This document shows positions 53,354-61,368 of a stretch of DNA of 64,000 nt, piece after piece. The stretch is taken from NCBI GenBank assembly GCA_050250815.1, contig JBFWNY010000013.1, positions 1 to 64,000 on the forward strand, read 5' to 3'. Source of the DNA: JAEUMD01 sp050250815 (GTDB lineage Bacteria; Pseudomonadota; Alphaproteobacteria; Rhizobiales; Hyphomicrobiaceae). The position numbers and the translations under genes are program-made. Each line of letters begins with the position of its first letter. Position 1 is the first letter of the stretch. The notes beneath the pieces are model-generated. The model was not told the origin of the DNA. It saw only the letters and a program-made list of their open reading frames with translations, and did no database searches.

Positions 53354-53697
53354 GCCACCCCCGCTCCCCCGCGGCGCCGCCTTTGCCGGGACGCCAACCT
53401 AAGACCTTTCGGCTCAAGGCGAAACAGGCGGTACAACCCGCCGGCCACCTGCGCGAACAAGACGTGTCGGCCGTGTACCTAACGAGGACACGGCGGCCCG
53501 GCCCCGCCACGGCCCTCCGCACTTCAGCGCTTGGAGACTAAGCCTCGGCGGGCCAACAATATTTTATTCCCAGACGGCATGGTGTATGGTGCTCGAACAG
53601 TGGTGGCCGACGCCGCTTCCGGCGCCGCCGGCCCCCGCTGGCCGCGACAATTTCCGTTTCATGCGCGCTTGCCGGCGCGCGCACCCGAGGTCCGGTC
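53354..53697. other. Divergent intergenic region between CHASE2/FecR and the GTPase operon
   Basis: 344 bp without a gene. An A/T-richer patch at about 53555-53585 (AACAATATTTTATTCCC region) may belong to the promoter of the rightward operon. No operator motif recognised. Confidence 0.4.
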
Positions 53698-54006
53698 ATG
53701 AACTCGACAACGCTCGATGCGCTTCGTACGCAGCAGCCGCAGCGCGAGCCCGCCGACGAGCGCATGCAGCAGATTCGAGACCTGTTGGTCGGCGATCTGC
53801 AACGCCATACCGAGCAGCGTCTCGCCGCCCTTGAGCAACGTCTCGACGAGTTCGAGACCACCGTGTCGAGCCGTCTGGCCGCCCTGCACGCACGTCTCGA
53901 AGCCTTGTCGGGTGAGATGGGCGCCGACCGCCGTGCCACGTTCGACGAACTGGCCCACAGCGTGCTGGAACTTAGCGAGAAGATCCGCACCATTTCACGA
54001 GGCTGA
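53698..54006 (+). CDS. Small coiled-coil protein heading the GTPase operon
   Basis: 102 residues, almost entirely helical with heptad character (QRHTEQRLAALEQRLDEFE, SRLAALHARLEALSGEMG). No signal or transmembrane part. GAGG lies before the ATG. It could oligomerise and bind the coiled-coil N-terminal part of the next product. No family recognised; 85 bp before the OmpA-domain gene. Confidence 0.7.
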   Translation: MNSTTLDALRTQQPQREPADERMQQIRDLLVGDLQRHTEQRLAALEQRLDEFETTVSSRLAALHARLEALSGEMGADRRATFDELAHSVLELSEKIRTISRG

Positions 54007-54091
54007 GCGGACCGGGCCCGGGCGCTCGCACGCTATCGTGCCCGACACGAGCCGTATCGTCCTGTCGCGTACGCGTACCCCTGGATTCGTC

Positions 54092-56281
54092 ATGTCGCAA
54101 AGCGTTGAGAAACTGAAAGAGCTGCTGTTCGACAGCGAGGCGGAAACGCTGAGCCGGCTGGCTCGGCGGATCGAAGCACTCTCACTCGACAATCGAGACT
54201 TGCGCGACGAATTGCTCCAGCTGCTCAGTGAGCTGGAAGCGCGCGATGCCACGGAGCGGGCTGCGCTCGCCCAACGCATCGAAGCCATCCACGCGCGCGC
54301 CGGCTCCGATGAGCACATGGCGCGCTCGGTCGCCGCCGTCATCGACCGCGCGATCACCGAAGCAGAGCAGTCTCGCCACCAGGAACTCGCCAGCGCCGTA
54401 GCTCCCGTCATCGTCCGTACCGTCAAAACCGAAATTTCCAACAGCCGCGACGAGCTGGTCGAAGCCCTCTACCCCATGACCGGCAAGATGGTGAAGGCGT
54501 ACGTCGCCAGCGCCATGCGCGACCTCGTCGACCAGATCAATCGCAGGGTCGAGCAGAACGCGCTGATGCTGCGGCTGAAAAGCTGGACGACCGGGCAGTC
54601 CGTCGCTGATCTCGCCCTTGCCGACAGCCAGCGGCTTTCGGTCGGCGAACTGCTACTCATCCGCCGGGCGACCGGCGAACTCATCGGCAAATGGCCCGAC
54701 CGGACGACAGGCAACTACGACCACGTCTTCGGCGGCGTCCTGTCGGCGATCAACACGTTCGCGGCCGAAGCGCTTGAAGGCGGCGAGAGCACGCTGCGCA
54801 AGATCGACCTGGGCGACAGCCACGTCTTCCTGCGCGCCTCGCCAACGTTCCTGCTCGCCGCGCGCTGTCAGGGCACACCGACGGCCTCCATAGAGACGAT
54901 CATCGACGAGGAGTTCGAGCGTACCGTGGAGCGCCTCATCGGTGCGGCGTCCACGGGAGAAACCGAGATCCGCAGCGGCCTCGACCAGTCGGCCCAGTCG
55001 CTGGGTGACCGCATCGCGCGCCAGCATGCGGCCCTCGCGGCGCCGGCCTTCGGGGTCAGCCCGTTCAAGCTCCTGGCGTGGCTCATCGGACTGCCTCTTC
55101 TCGTCGGCATCTCCTGGTGGCTCTACGTCGAAACGGTGACGCGGCGCGTCGAGACGATTGCCGCCGACGTCATTCGCAACAGTCCCGAGATCCAAGGCTA
55201 TCCCAGTACGCTCGATGTCGGTCGCCTCGGCCGATCGCTGCGCTTGACCGGGCTGGCGCCCGACGCGGCCGCCGCCGACGCCGTGACGCGCCGCCTCGAG
55301 ACCGCGCTGCCGGGCACGCGGATCGATAGCCGCCTTGCCGCCGTGCCCAATGGCGGCGCCTCGGCGCTGCCCGAGATCGCAGCGCTGCGTAGCGAACTCG
55401 CCATCGTGAAGGCAGACGTGCCGCGCCAACTGGCGTTGCGTGACCTCGCCCGCGCGCGCCTGAACCTGTCGAGCGCCGAGGCCGAGCTCGCAGCGTTGGG
55501 CCAGCAGCTTGCCGCCTCGACGCCGGCCAAAGCGCACCAGGGCCTGGAGGCACTGCGCGGGCAGTTCGTGACGACGCGTGAGCGGCTCGTCGCACACGAG
55601 GCGGCACTGGCGCGATCCGCGCCGGCAGCAAAGGATGGTGAAGCGATCCGCGCCGATCTTGATCGCCGCACCAGCGAATTGGGCGCACGAACGCACGAAC
55701 TGGTCCGCGAACTGGGCGGTGTTGCCGCCAGCCGGGCCCCTGGGCCCGCCAAAGCCGCGAGCGATGGCTATGCCGGCGCCGCAGAACGGCTGGCCCAGGA
55801 GCTGCAAAACACGACGATGTCACTCGTCGCGCTCGTACAGACGGTCGCCACCCGCGCCGCGTTCCCGCGCATCCCCGAACCGCCACCCGCGGTCTCGATC
55901 CCCGAGGCGACGCCGCTCGACAAGCTCCGCGCCTTCATGCGGACGAATGCCGTCTTCTTTGCCAACCGCACGGACTATCGCGACGACGTCCTCGCCGAGG
56001 CGACGCTCGACCGTCTGGCAGAGCTGGCGCGCAGCGCCGACGTGCTTGTGCGCATCGTCGGCTACACGGACGAACGCGGCAGCAACAATCGCAATCTGCG
56101 GCTTTCGCTTGATCGCGCCGAGCGCATCAAGGCCGGTCTCATCGCCCGCGGCATGGCACCCGATCGCCTTGTTGCGGTGGGTCGGCAGGATGCCCGGGAC
56201 CTGTCGCCGCAGACGGGGCCGACAAGCCCCAACCGGCGCGTCGAGTTCGAGATCGGTTTCGCAGGGGAGGCCGCTCGGTGA
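54092..56281 (+). CDS. OmpA-domain inner-membrane protein with roadblock/longin-like cytosolic segment
   Basis: 729 residues. The cytosolic N-terminal part has coiled coils (1-160). An alpha/beta segment follows (about 185-260: ELLLIRRATGELIGKW, HVFGGVLSAINTFAAEA, GDSHVFLRASPTFLLAARC) whose pattern resembles the roadblock/longin domains that bind small GTPases. One transmembrane helix is at 326-346. A BON-like fold follows (355-410), then a periplasmic coiled coil (420-570). A C-terminal OmpA peptidoglycan-binding domain ends the protein (about 600-729, VRIVGYTDERGSNNRNLRLS, SPNRRVEFEI). It would connect cell wall and cytoplasm. The ATG fits the protein start, since upstream residues are unlike the rest. 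Overlaps the GTPase gene by four bases. Confidence 0.75.
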   Translation: MSQSVEKLKELLFDSEAETLSRLARRIEALSLDNRDLRDELLQLLSELEARDATERAALAQRIEAIHARAGSDEHMARSVAAVIDRAITEAEQSRHQELASAVAPVIVRTVKTEISNSRDELVEALYPMTGKMVKAYVASAMRDLVDQINRRVEQNALMLRLKSWTTGQSVADLALADSQRLSVGELLLIRRATGELIGKWPDRTTGNYDHVFGGVLSAINTFAAEALEGGESTLRKIDLGDSHVFLRASPTFLLAARCQGTPTASIETIIDEEFERTVERLIGAASTGETEIRSGLDQSAQSLGDRIARQHAALAAPAFGVSPFKLLAWLIGLPLLVGISWWLYVETVTRRVETIAADVIRNSPEIQGYPSTLDVGRLGRSLRLTGLAPDAAAADAVTRRLETALPGTRIDSRLAAVPNGGASALPEIAALRSELAIVKADVPRQLALRDLARARLNLSSAEAELAALGQQLAASTPAKAHQGLEALRGQFVTTRERLVAHEAALARSAPAAKDGEAIRADLDRRTSELGARTHELVRELGGVAASRAPGPAKAASDGYAGAAERLAQELQNTTMSLVALVQTVATRAAFPRIPEPPPAVSIPEATPLDKLRAFMRTNAVFFANRTDYRDDVLAEATLDRLAELARSADVLVRIVGYTDERGSNNRNLRLSLDRAERIKAGLIARGMAPDRLVAVGRQDARDLSPQTGPTSPNRRVEFEIGFAGEAAR

Positions 56282-56784
56282 GCGCCTACAAGCTGATGCT
56301 GCTGGGCGAGATAGGCGTCGGCAAATCCTCGCTCGTCCGCCGCCTCGTCCACGACAGGTTCGATACCGACTACACGCGGACACTGGGCGTCGACATCTAC
56401 CGCTATGACCTGCCCGAAGTCACCGGCCGGCCCGCGTCGAGCTTCATCGTCTGGGACACCGACGGCAATTTCGGCGAAGCCATTTTCCGCCACACCTACA
56501 TGAAGCAGGCATCCGCCGCCGTCATCGTCGCCGATGTGACGCGCCGTGCGACCTTCGATGCGGCAACGGCACTGGCGCGCGGGTTCCGCGAGGCATTTCC
56601 CGGCCGCTATCACGCTCTGGTCGTCAACAAGATCGACTTGGCCACGTCCGTCGAGGAGCCCCCTCTGCCGACAGACTTCGCGCGCGGCGCCGATGGTCTG
56701 TTCATGACGAGTGCCAAGTCAGGCGAGAACGTGCGCGAAGCGTTCCACGAGGCCGCCGCCACCATCGAGCGGCGCGGATTGTAA
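56278..56784 (+). CDS. Ras/Rab-like small GTPase
   Basis: 168 residues, one G domain. G1 is GEIGVGKSS (10-18), the switch I Thr35 is in RTLGVDIY, and the G3-like motif is WDTDGN (59-64, where eukaryotic Rab has WDTAGQ). G4 is NKID (117-120) and G5 TSAKSGENV (144-152). There are no lipid-modification Cys at the C-terminus. The sequence is closer to the Rab/Rho-like prokaryotic group than to Era-type GTPases. ATGA overlap with the OmpA-domain gene and one base to the histidine kinase gene show tight coexpression. It likely acts as the switch of the pathway. Confidence 0.88.
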   Translation: MSAYKLMLLGEIGVGKSSLVRRLVHDRFDTDYTRTLGVDIYRYDLPEVTGRPASSFIVWDTDGNFGEAIFRHTYMKQASAAVIVADVTRRATFDAATALARGFREAFPGRYHALVVNKIDLATSVEEPPLPTDFARGADGLFMTSAKSGENVREAFHEAAATIERRGL

Positions 56785-56785
56785 G

Positions 56786-57949
56786 ATGAGCGGCGCGGAC
56801 GGCACGCGCAAAAGCGATGGCACCTTGCACGCAAGCCCGCTCATGGAGGCTGCGCGCCTGCTTGCGGATCGCAATCTATACGCTCTGGTTTGGTTCGGCG
56901 CCGATCTCATCGTCACCGCGCGATACGGTGGGCTTGCCTCGTTCATCGAAGTCGACGAGCCCGTCACAACGTCGTGTCTGCCGCTGATCGGTCTGGAGAC
57001 CGAAATCGCAGAACTCGGCGGACGGGACGGCGGCGCCATCGATTTGCCTGCGGTTCAGATCATGACCGGCGCCGGCGATTTGCCGCGACTGAACATCACC
57101 ATTTTCTGGTACACGGCTGATCATCACTTCCTGATGCTGCTGACGCGCTCCGTGCCGCGCTCAGACCTGGAGTCCGAGCTCAGCCGTCACATGCGCGCGC
57201 GCCTGATGGCTGAGGCCGAACTGGCCGCAAGCTCGCGCGCGCTCGCTCGTGTCAACTCGGAACTAGAGCGTGCCAACCGCGACCTCGAGGATTTCGCCGC
57301 CGTCATTTCGCACGATCTCAAGGCACCGCTGCGCGCACTTCGCTATGCCGCCGAGGATGCCAGCGCGCTGATCGGCGCCGGCAGCCTCGATGTCGCCCGC
57401 CAGCGCTTGGACGAGATCGAGGCCCGGGCGCGCCGGATGTCGGAGATGATGACGGCGCTGCTCGACTACGCGAGTGTCGGACAGAAGGCCGAACTCGCCG
57501 AGATGGTCGACACACGCAGCCTCGCCAATGAGATCGTCACCGCAATCCCGGCTCCTCGTGGGTTCACGGTGAAGATCGAGGGGCGTTGGCCGCGGATCCA
57601 GACGGTTCGCGCGGCACTCGACCTCGTGCTGCGCAATCTGCTCGAAAATGCCTTCAAGCATCATGATCAGTCATCGGGCATCGTCACGCTCAGCGCCCAC
57701 ATGCGCCAGGGAGCGCTGGAGATCGAGGTCACAGACGACGGGCCGGGAATAGATCCGGCTCTTCACCGTGCCGTGCTGCTTCCATTTCGGACAATCTCGG
57801 ATTCAGGCGGCACCGGGCTCGGCCTCGCCTTCGTCAACCGGACAATCGAAAGTGTCGGAGGCCGCCTCACCATTGTCTCAGACCCTAAAATGCGGCGCGG
57901 CACGGCATTTCGGCTGGCGTGGCCAACCCGGCAAGGCAGCCCGTCTTGA
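56786..57949 (+). CDS. Histidine kinase, cytoplasmic
   Basis: 387 residues without transmembrane segments. An N-terminal PAS-like sensor region (about 20-125) and a short coiled coil lead to HisKA with the phospho-acceptor His176 in FAAVISHDLKAPLR. The ATPase domain has the N box LVLRNLLENAFKHH (280-293), DDGPGI (317-322) and GGTGLGLAFV (341-350). The N-terminal part may read the state of the GTPase (inference). Starts one base after the GTPase stop. The partner is probably the receiver at 58155. Confidence 0.9.
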   Translation: MSGADGTRKSDGTLHASPLMEAARLLADRNLYALVWFGADLIVTARYGGLASFIEVDEPVTTSCLPLIGLETEIAELGGRDGGAIDLPAVQIMTGAGDLPRLNITIFWYTADHHFLMLLTRSVPRSDLESELSRHMRARLMAEAELAASSRALARVNSELERANRDLEDFAAVISHDLKAPLRALRYAAEDASALIGAGSLDVARQRLDEIEARARRMSEMMTALLDYASVGQKAELAEMVDTRSLANEIVTAIPAPRGFTVKIEGRWPRIQTVRAALDLVLRNLLENAFKHHDQSSGIVTLSAHMRQGALEIEVTDDGPGIDPALHRAVLLPFRTISDSGGTGLGLAFVNRTIESVGGRLTIVSDPKMRRGTAFRLAWPTRQGSPS

Positions 57950-58154
57950 TGCCCCCTCGCGCATGCTGATCGACGGTGCGCGAACGATATGTCCCCCAGC
58001 GGCGACAAGACATTTTCCCCATCGCCGCGAACCCAGCAATATTACATCGTTTACTTATACATGTGATTGCTTGCCTGCCGAAAGGCCGCTATGTGCTGAA
58101 TAAAGCGTGCGCAAACTAGCGGTCCGGGCAGCCGCGTCCAAAGGGTACTGGAAC

Positions 58155-58628
58155 ATGGGGGCTTCCTCGGCCAAAACCGGCGGCGACTATTTGGCGCGCC
58201 GCAGCGGCGTGACCAAACTGCGCGCGGACCTGCCTGAGTTGCACGACATCCTGATTGTCGACGACGAGACGTTTGACGCGGACCGGCTGAAAGCCACCCT
58301 GCATCTGATGTTCGGCTACGAGATCCAAGTCCGCCGCGCGGCGACGCTGGGGCGTGCCATCGACGAGGTCATTGCCCGTCAGCCCGATGTGATCTTCCTC
58401 GACGACGTGCTGAAGCCGTCCGACAATGCCACGCAGACACTGCCGTTCCTGAAGCGGGCCGGCTACGAGCGTCCGGTCATTGTGGTGAGCGGGCAGGTGA
58501 CGCGCCAGCGCAAGACGGTACTCAAGAATGCCGGCGCCGACGACGTCATCCACAAGGACGATCTTGACAGCGTGCGGATCGCTGAGGCCCTGCAGCGCGT
58601 CTTCAAGATTGCGCGACCGAAGGACTGA
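58155..58628 (+). CDS. Receiver-only response regulator
   Basis: 157 residues. A 30-residue N-terminal extension precedes a single receiver domain. The acidic pair is in ILIVDDE (Asp36-Asp37), the phospho-acceptor in VIFLDDVLKP (Asp83 or Asp84), then the conserved Ser in VVVSGQ and Lys in VIHKDD. No DNA-binding output. The ATG at 58155 is chosen, but a GTG at 58107 in frame is possible. It lies 205 bp after the kinase gene, with an A/T-rich stretch between (about 58030-58100), so it may have its own promoter. Confidence 0.85.
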   Translation: MGASSAKTGGDYLARRSGVTKLRADLPELHDILIVDDETFDADRLKATLHLMFGYEIQVRRAATLGRAIDEVIARQPDVIFLDDVLKPSDNATQTLPFLKRAGYERPVIVVSGQVTRQRKTVLKNAGADDVIHKDDLDSVRIAEALQRVFKIARPKD

Positions 58629-58768
58629 CAAGTCCCACCGCTGGCGATAGGCTGTCCGCACTGCCACCGTTGCCACGGCTGCATCCGCATCCGGGCTCTC
58701 CCGACAATATTCCGCATCCCGGCGCGACACCTTCGCGTTGCGCTTCATCGATCCACGAGGAAGACGTC

Positions 58769-60268
58769 ATGCCACGAGAAATCGGTCACTTCGTCGCCGG
58801 TGCGCATGTTGCAGGCCGTTCCGGGCGTGAAGGCGACGTATTCTGGCCGATGACCGGAGAGATCGCGGCACGCGTCGCGCTTGCCGATGCAGGCGAAGTG
58901 CGCTCGGCGGTCGAGGCCGCCAGGGCCGCACAGGCCGAATGGGGGGCGACCAACCCGCAGCGGCGCGCACGCGTGATGATGCGCTTCGTGGACCTCCTCA
59001 ACCGAGACATGGACAAGCTCGCCGACGCCTTGGCGCGCGAGCACGGCAAGGTTATTCCCGACGCGAAGGGCGACATCCAGCGCGGGCTCGAGGTCGCCGA
59101 GTTCGCCTGCGGCATCCCGCATCTGATGAAGGGCGAATACACGGAAGGTGCAGGTCCGGGCATCGACATCTATTCGATGCGCCAGCCGCTCGGCGTGGTG
59201 GCCGGCATTACGCCCTTCAACTTCCCCGCCATGATCCCGCTGTGGAAGGCCGCGCCCGCAATTGCCTGTGGCAACGCTTTTGTGCTCAAGCCGTCGGAGC
59301 GCGCGCCCACCGTGCCGCTGATGCTGGCCGAGCTGTTCATCGAGGCGGGTCTGCCCGCTGGCGTGTTCAACGTCGTCAATGGCGACAAGGTTGCGGTCGA
59401 TGCGCTGCTGGACGACTCGAACGTCGCCGCGGTCGGCTTCGTCGGCTCCTCCGACATTGCGCAGTACGTTTATGCACGCGCCGCCGCCACTGGTAAGCGC
59501 GCGGCCTGCTTCGGTGGTGCCAAGAACCACATGGTCATCCTTCCCGACGCAGACATGGATCAGGCCGTCAATGCTCTCATCGGCGCCGGCTACGGCTCGG
59601 CGGGAGAGCGGTGCATGGCGATATCGGTCGCCGTACCGGTCGGCCATGACACGGCCGAGCGCCTCGTCGAGAAGCTCGTGCCGCGGGTCGAAAGCCTCAA
59701 GGTTGGCCCGTCGACCGCGACAGACGCCGACTTCGGCCCGCTGGTCACGGCGCAACACCTCGCCAAGGTCAAGGGCTACGTCGACACCGGCGTGCGCGAA
59801 GGCGCCAAGCTGCTGGTCGACGGACGCGACTTCCGCATGCAGGGATACGAGAACGGCTTTTACATGGGCGGCTGCCTGTTCGACCACGTGAGGCCAGACA
59901 TGCGGATTTACAAGGAGGAGATCTTCGGCCCGGTCCTGTCGGTCGTGCGCGCCAAGGACTACGCGGAGGCCCTGCGCCTGCCCAGCGAGCACGAATACGG
60001 CAACGGCGTCGCCATCTTCACGCGCGACGGCGATGCGGCACGCGACTTCGCCGCCCGGGTCAATGTCGGCATGGTCGGTGTCAACGTCCCAATCCCCGTG
60101 CCCCTCGCCTACTATACCTTCGGCGGCTGGAAGCGATCGGGTTTCGGCGATCTCAACCAGCATGGGCCCGACAGCATCCGCTTCTACACGCGCACCAAGA
60201 CGGTCACGTCGCGCTGGCCCTCGGGCATCAAGGACGAAGCCGAGTTCTCGATCCCGACCATGAAGTAG
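58769..60268 (+). CDS. mmsA: Methylmalonate-semialdehyde dehydrogenase (acylating)
   Basis: 499-residue aldehyde dehydrogenase converting (methyl)malonate semialdehyde to propionyl- or acetyl-CoA in valine and inositol breakdown. Seen are GITPFNFPAMIPLWK, GGAKNHMVILPDAD, the catalytic Cys282 in GSAGERCMAISV and the family-type end PLAYYTFGGWKRSGFGDLN. The ATG has GAGGAAG upstream. Apparently monocistronic. Confidence 0.93.
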   Translation: MPREIGHFVAGAHVAGRSGREGDVFWPMTGEIAARVALADAGEVRSAVEAARAAQAEWGATNPQRRARVMMRFVDLLNRDMDKLADALAREHGKVIPDAKGDIQRGLEVAEFACGIPHLMKGEYTEGAGPGIDIYSMRQPLGVVAGITPFNFPAMIPLWKAAPAIACGNAFVLKPSERAPTVPLMLAELFIEAGLPAGVFNVVNGDKVAVDALLDDSNVAAVGFVGSSDIAQYVYARAAATGKRAACFGGAKNHMVILPDADMDQAVNALIGAGYGSAGERCMAISVAVPVGHDTAERLVEKLVPRVESLKVGPSTATDADFGPLVTAQHLAKVKGYVDTGVREGAKLLVDGRDFRMQGYENGFYMGGCLFDHVRPDMRIYKEEIFGPVLSVVRAKDYAEALRLPSEHEYGNGVAIFTRDGDAARDFAARVNVGMVGVNVPIPVPLAYYTFGGWKRSGFGDLNQHGPDSIRFYTRTKTVTSRWPSGIKDEAEFSIPTMK

Positions 60269-60408
60269 CAGCACCCCGCAGGCGCCGCGTTAACCTTCTT
60301 TCCTGCGGTCGCCTGTCGCACGGCCGCTCCTGCCATTATTTGGCCCCGACCGGCATGGTCCTTGCGCCAAAAGCCGATCAACGAGACAAACAGGAATTGG
60401 GGACCGAG

Positions 60409-60660
60409 ATGATTGATATGCGAGCGCCTGCGGTCGCCGCTGCCCTTTTTGCGGCCAGCGCACCGGCCGTGTCCCAGGAAAGCTTCAAGCTGCCGCCCCA
60501 GGTGACGCCTCAGCTTCGCGCCGCCTGCGAATCCGACGTCCGGCGCCTTTGCGTTGGCGCCAACCCAACGGTCGCCAAGGTCAAGAGCTGCGTGATCGCC
60601 AAGTTCATGAAGCTCAACATGCGCTGCAAGAAAGAGATCGCATCCGCCGGGCTGCTGTAG
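60409..60660 (+). CDS. Small exported Cys-rich protein
   Basis: 83 residues. A signal peptide (cleavage near PAVSQ|ES) is followed by one compact domain with four Cys in the pattern ACESDVRRLCVG ... VKSCVIAKFMKLNMRCKKEI. It is similar to the Cys-rich repeats found singly in rhizobial periplasmic proteins. Function unknown; two disulfides are expected. The ATG at 60409 fits the signal peptide better than the earlier start at 60340. Confidence 0.72.
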   Translation: MIDMRAPAVAAALFAASAPAVSQESFKLPPQVTPQLRAACESDVRRLCVGANPTVAKVKSCVIAKFMKLNMRCKKEIASAGLL

Positions 60661-60751
60661 GGCCCTGCACCGCAGATCAACCTGGCCGAACCTTTCACAG
60701 CCCGCTTAGGTCTCATCGCGGCCTGCGCGGGCTGTTTCGCCCCTGCCGATC

Positions 60752-61165
60752 TTACGCGTCCGGCAAGATGCCGTAGGTCTGCGCCAGGTCGGTATCGGAG
60801 ACGCCATAGTCGAACAGTATCTCCTCGCCCGGCACGATCGCGCGAATGGCGCGGATCAGCAGCACATCCTCGTCGTAATCGTGCTCGCACGTGACGTTAT
60901 GCAGCTCGGGTCGGCGCGTATGGTTGATCAGCATGGTCCAGCCGACCGGGAAGCAGATGCTATCCTCGCGCCAAGCGACCGCATAGGCGCGCAACACCGT
61001 GCGCTCGTCGATGAGGCGCACCTCATCGGGTGCACTGACCGCAATCACGGGTTCGGTCAGGATCACCGTACCGCATTCAATATATCGGGTCGCAATGAGC
61101 CCGCGCCCCTTGCCTGCGACGCGCGCCACGCGCACGAAGCCATTGCTCAGATCCAACGAAGTCAT
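60752..61165 (-). CDS. SET-domain protein
   Basis: 137 residues that make a minimal SET domain: an N-terminal GKGRGLIATRYIECGTVILTEPV, the middle MLINHTRRPELHNVTC (equivalent of the NHxxxxN cofactor-binding motif) and GEEILFDYG near the end (the catalytic Tyr region). SET enzymes methylate protein lysines using S-adenosylmethionine. Bacterial members are uncommon and their targets mostly unknown. No post-SET Cys cluster. Confidence 0.85.
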   Translation of the reverse strand: MTSLDLSNGFVRVARVAGKGRGLIATRYIECGTVILTEPVIAVSAPDEVRLIDERTVLRAYAVAWREDSICFPVGWTMLINHTRRPELHNVTCEHDYDEDVLLIRAIRAIVPGEEILFDYGVSDTDLAQTYGILPDA

Positions 61166-61368
61166 GACGAGGCGCCCTCTCGCGCCGTTGCCGGTAACGC
61201 TGGAAATGGAGCGCGGCCCGCCTGCCGCAGCTCTGCCCCGGCAGGGCGGCTTTTACCATGTCGCCGGTGCGCCGCAAACGGGGCGAGGCTACCGGGCGGA
61301 CACTTCGCGACCTCGAAATATCGGCCGAGGGCATTGCGTTTGCCGCCGCAACGTTTGACAAATCCTCG

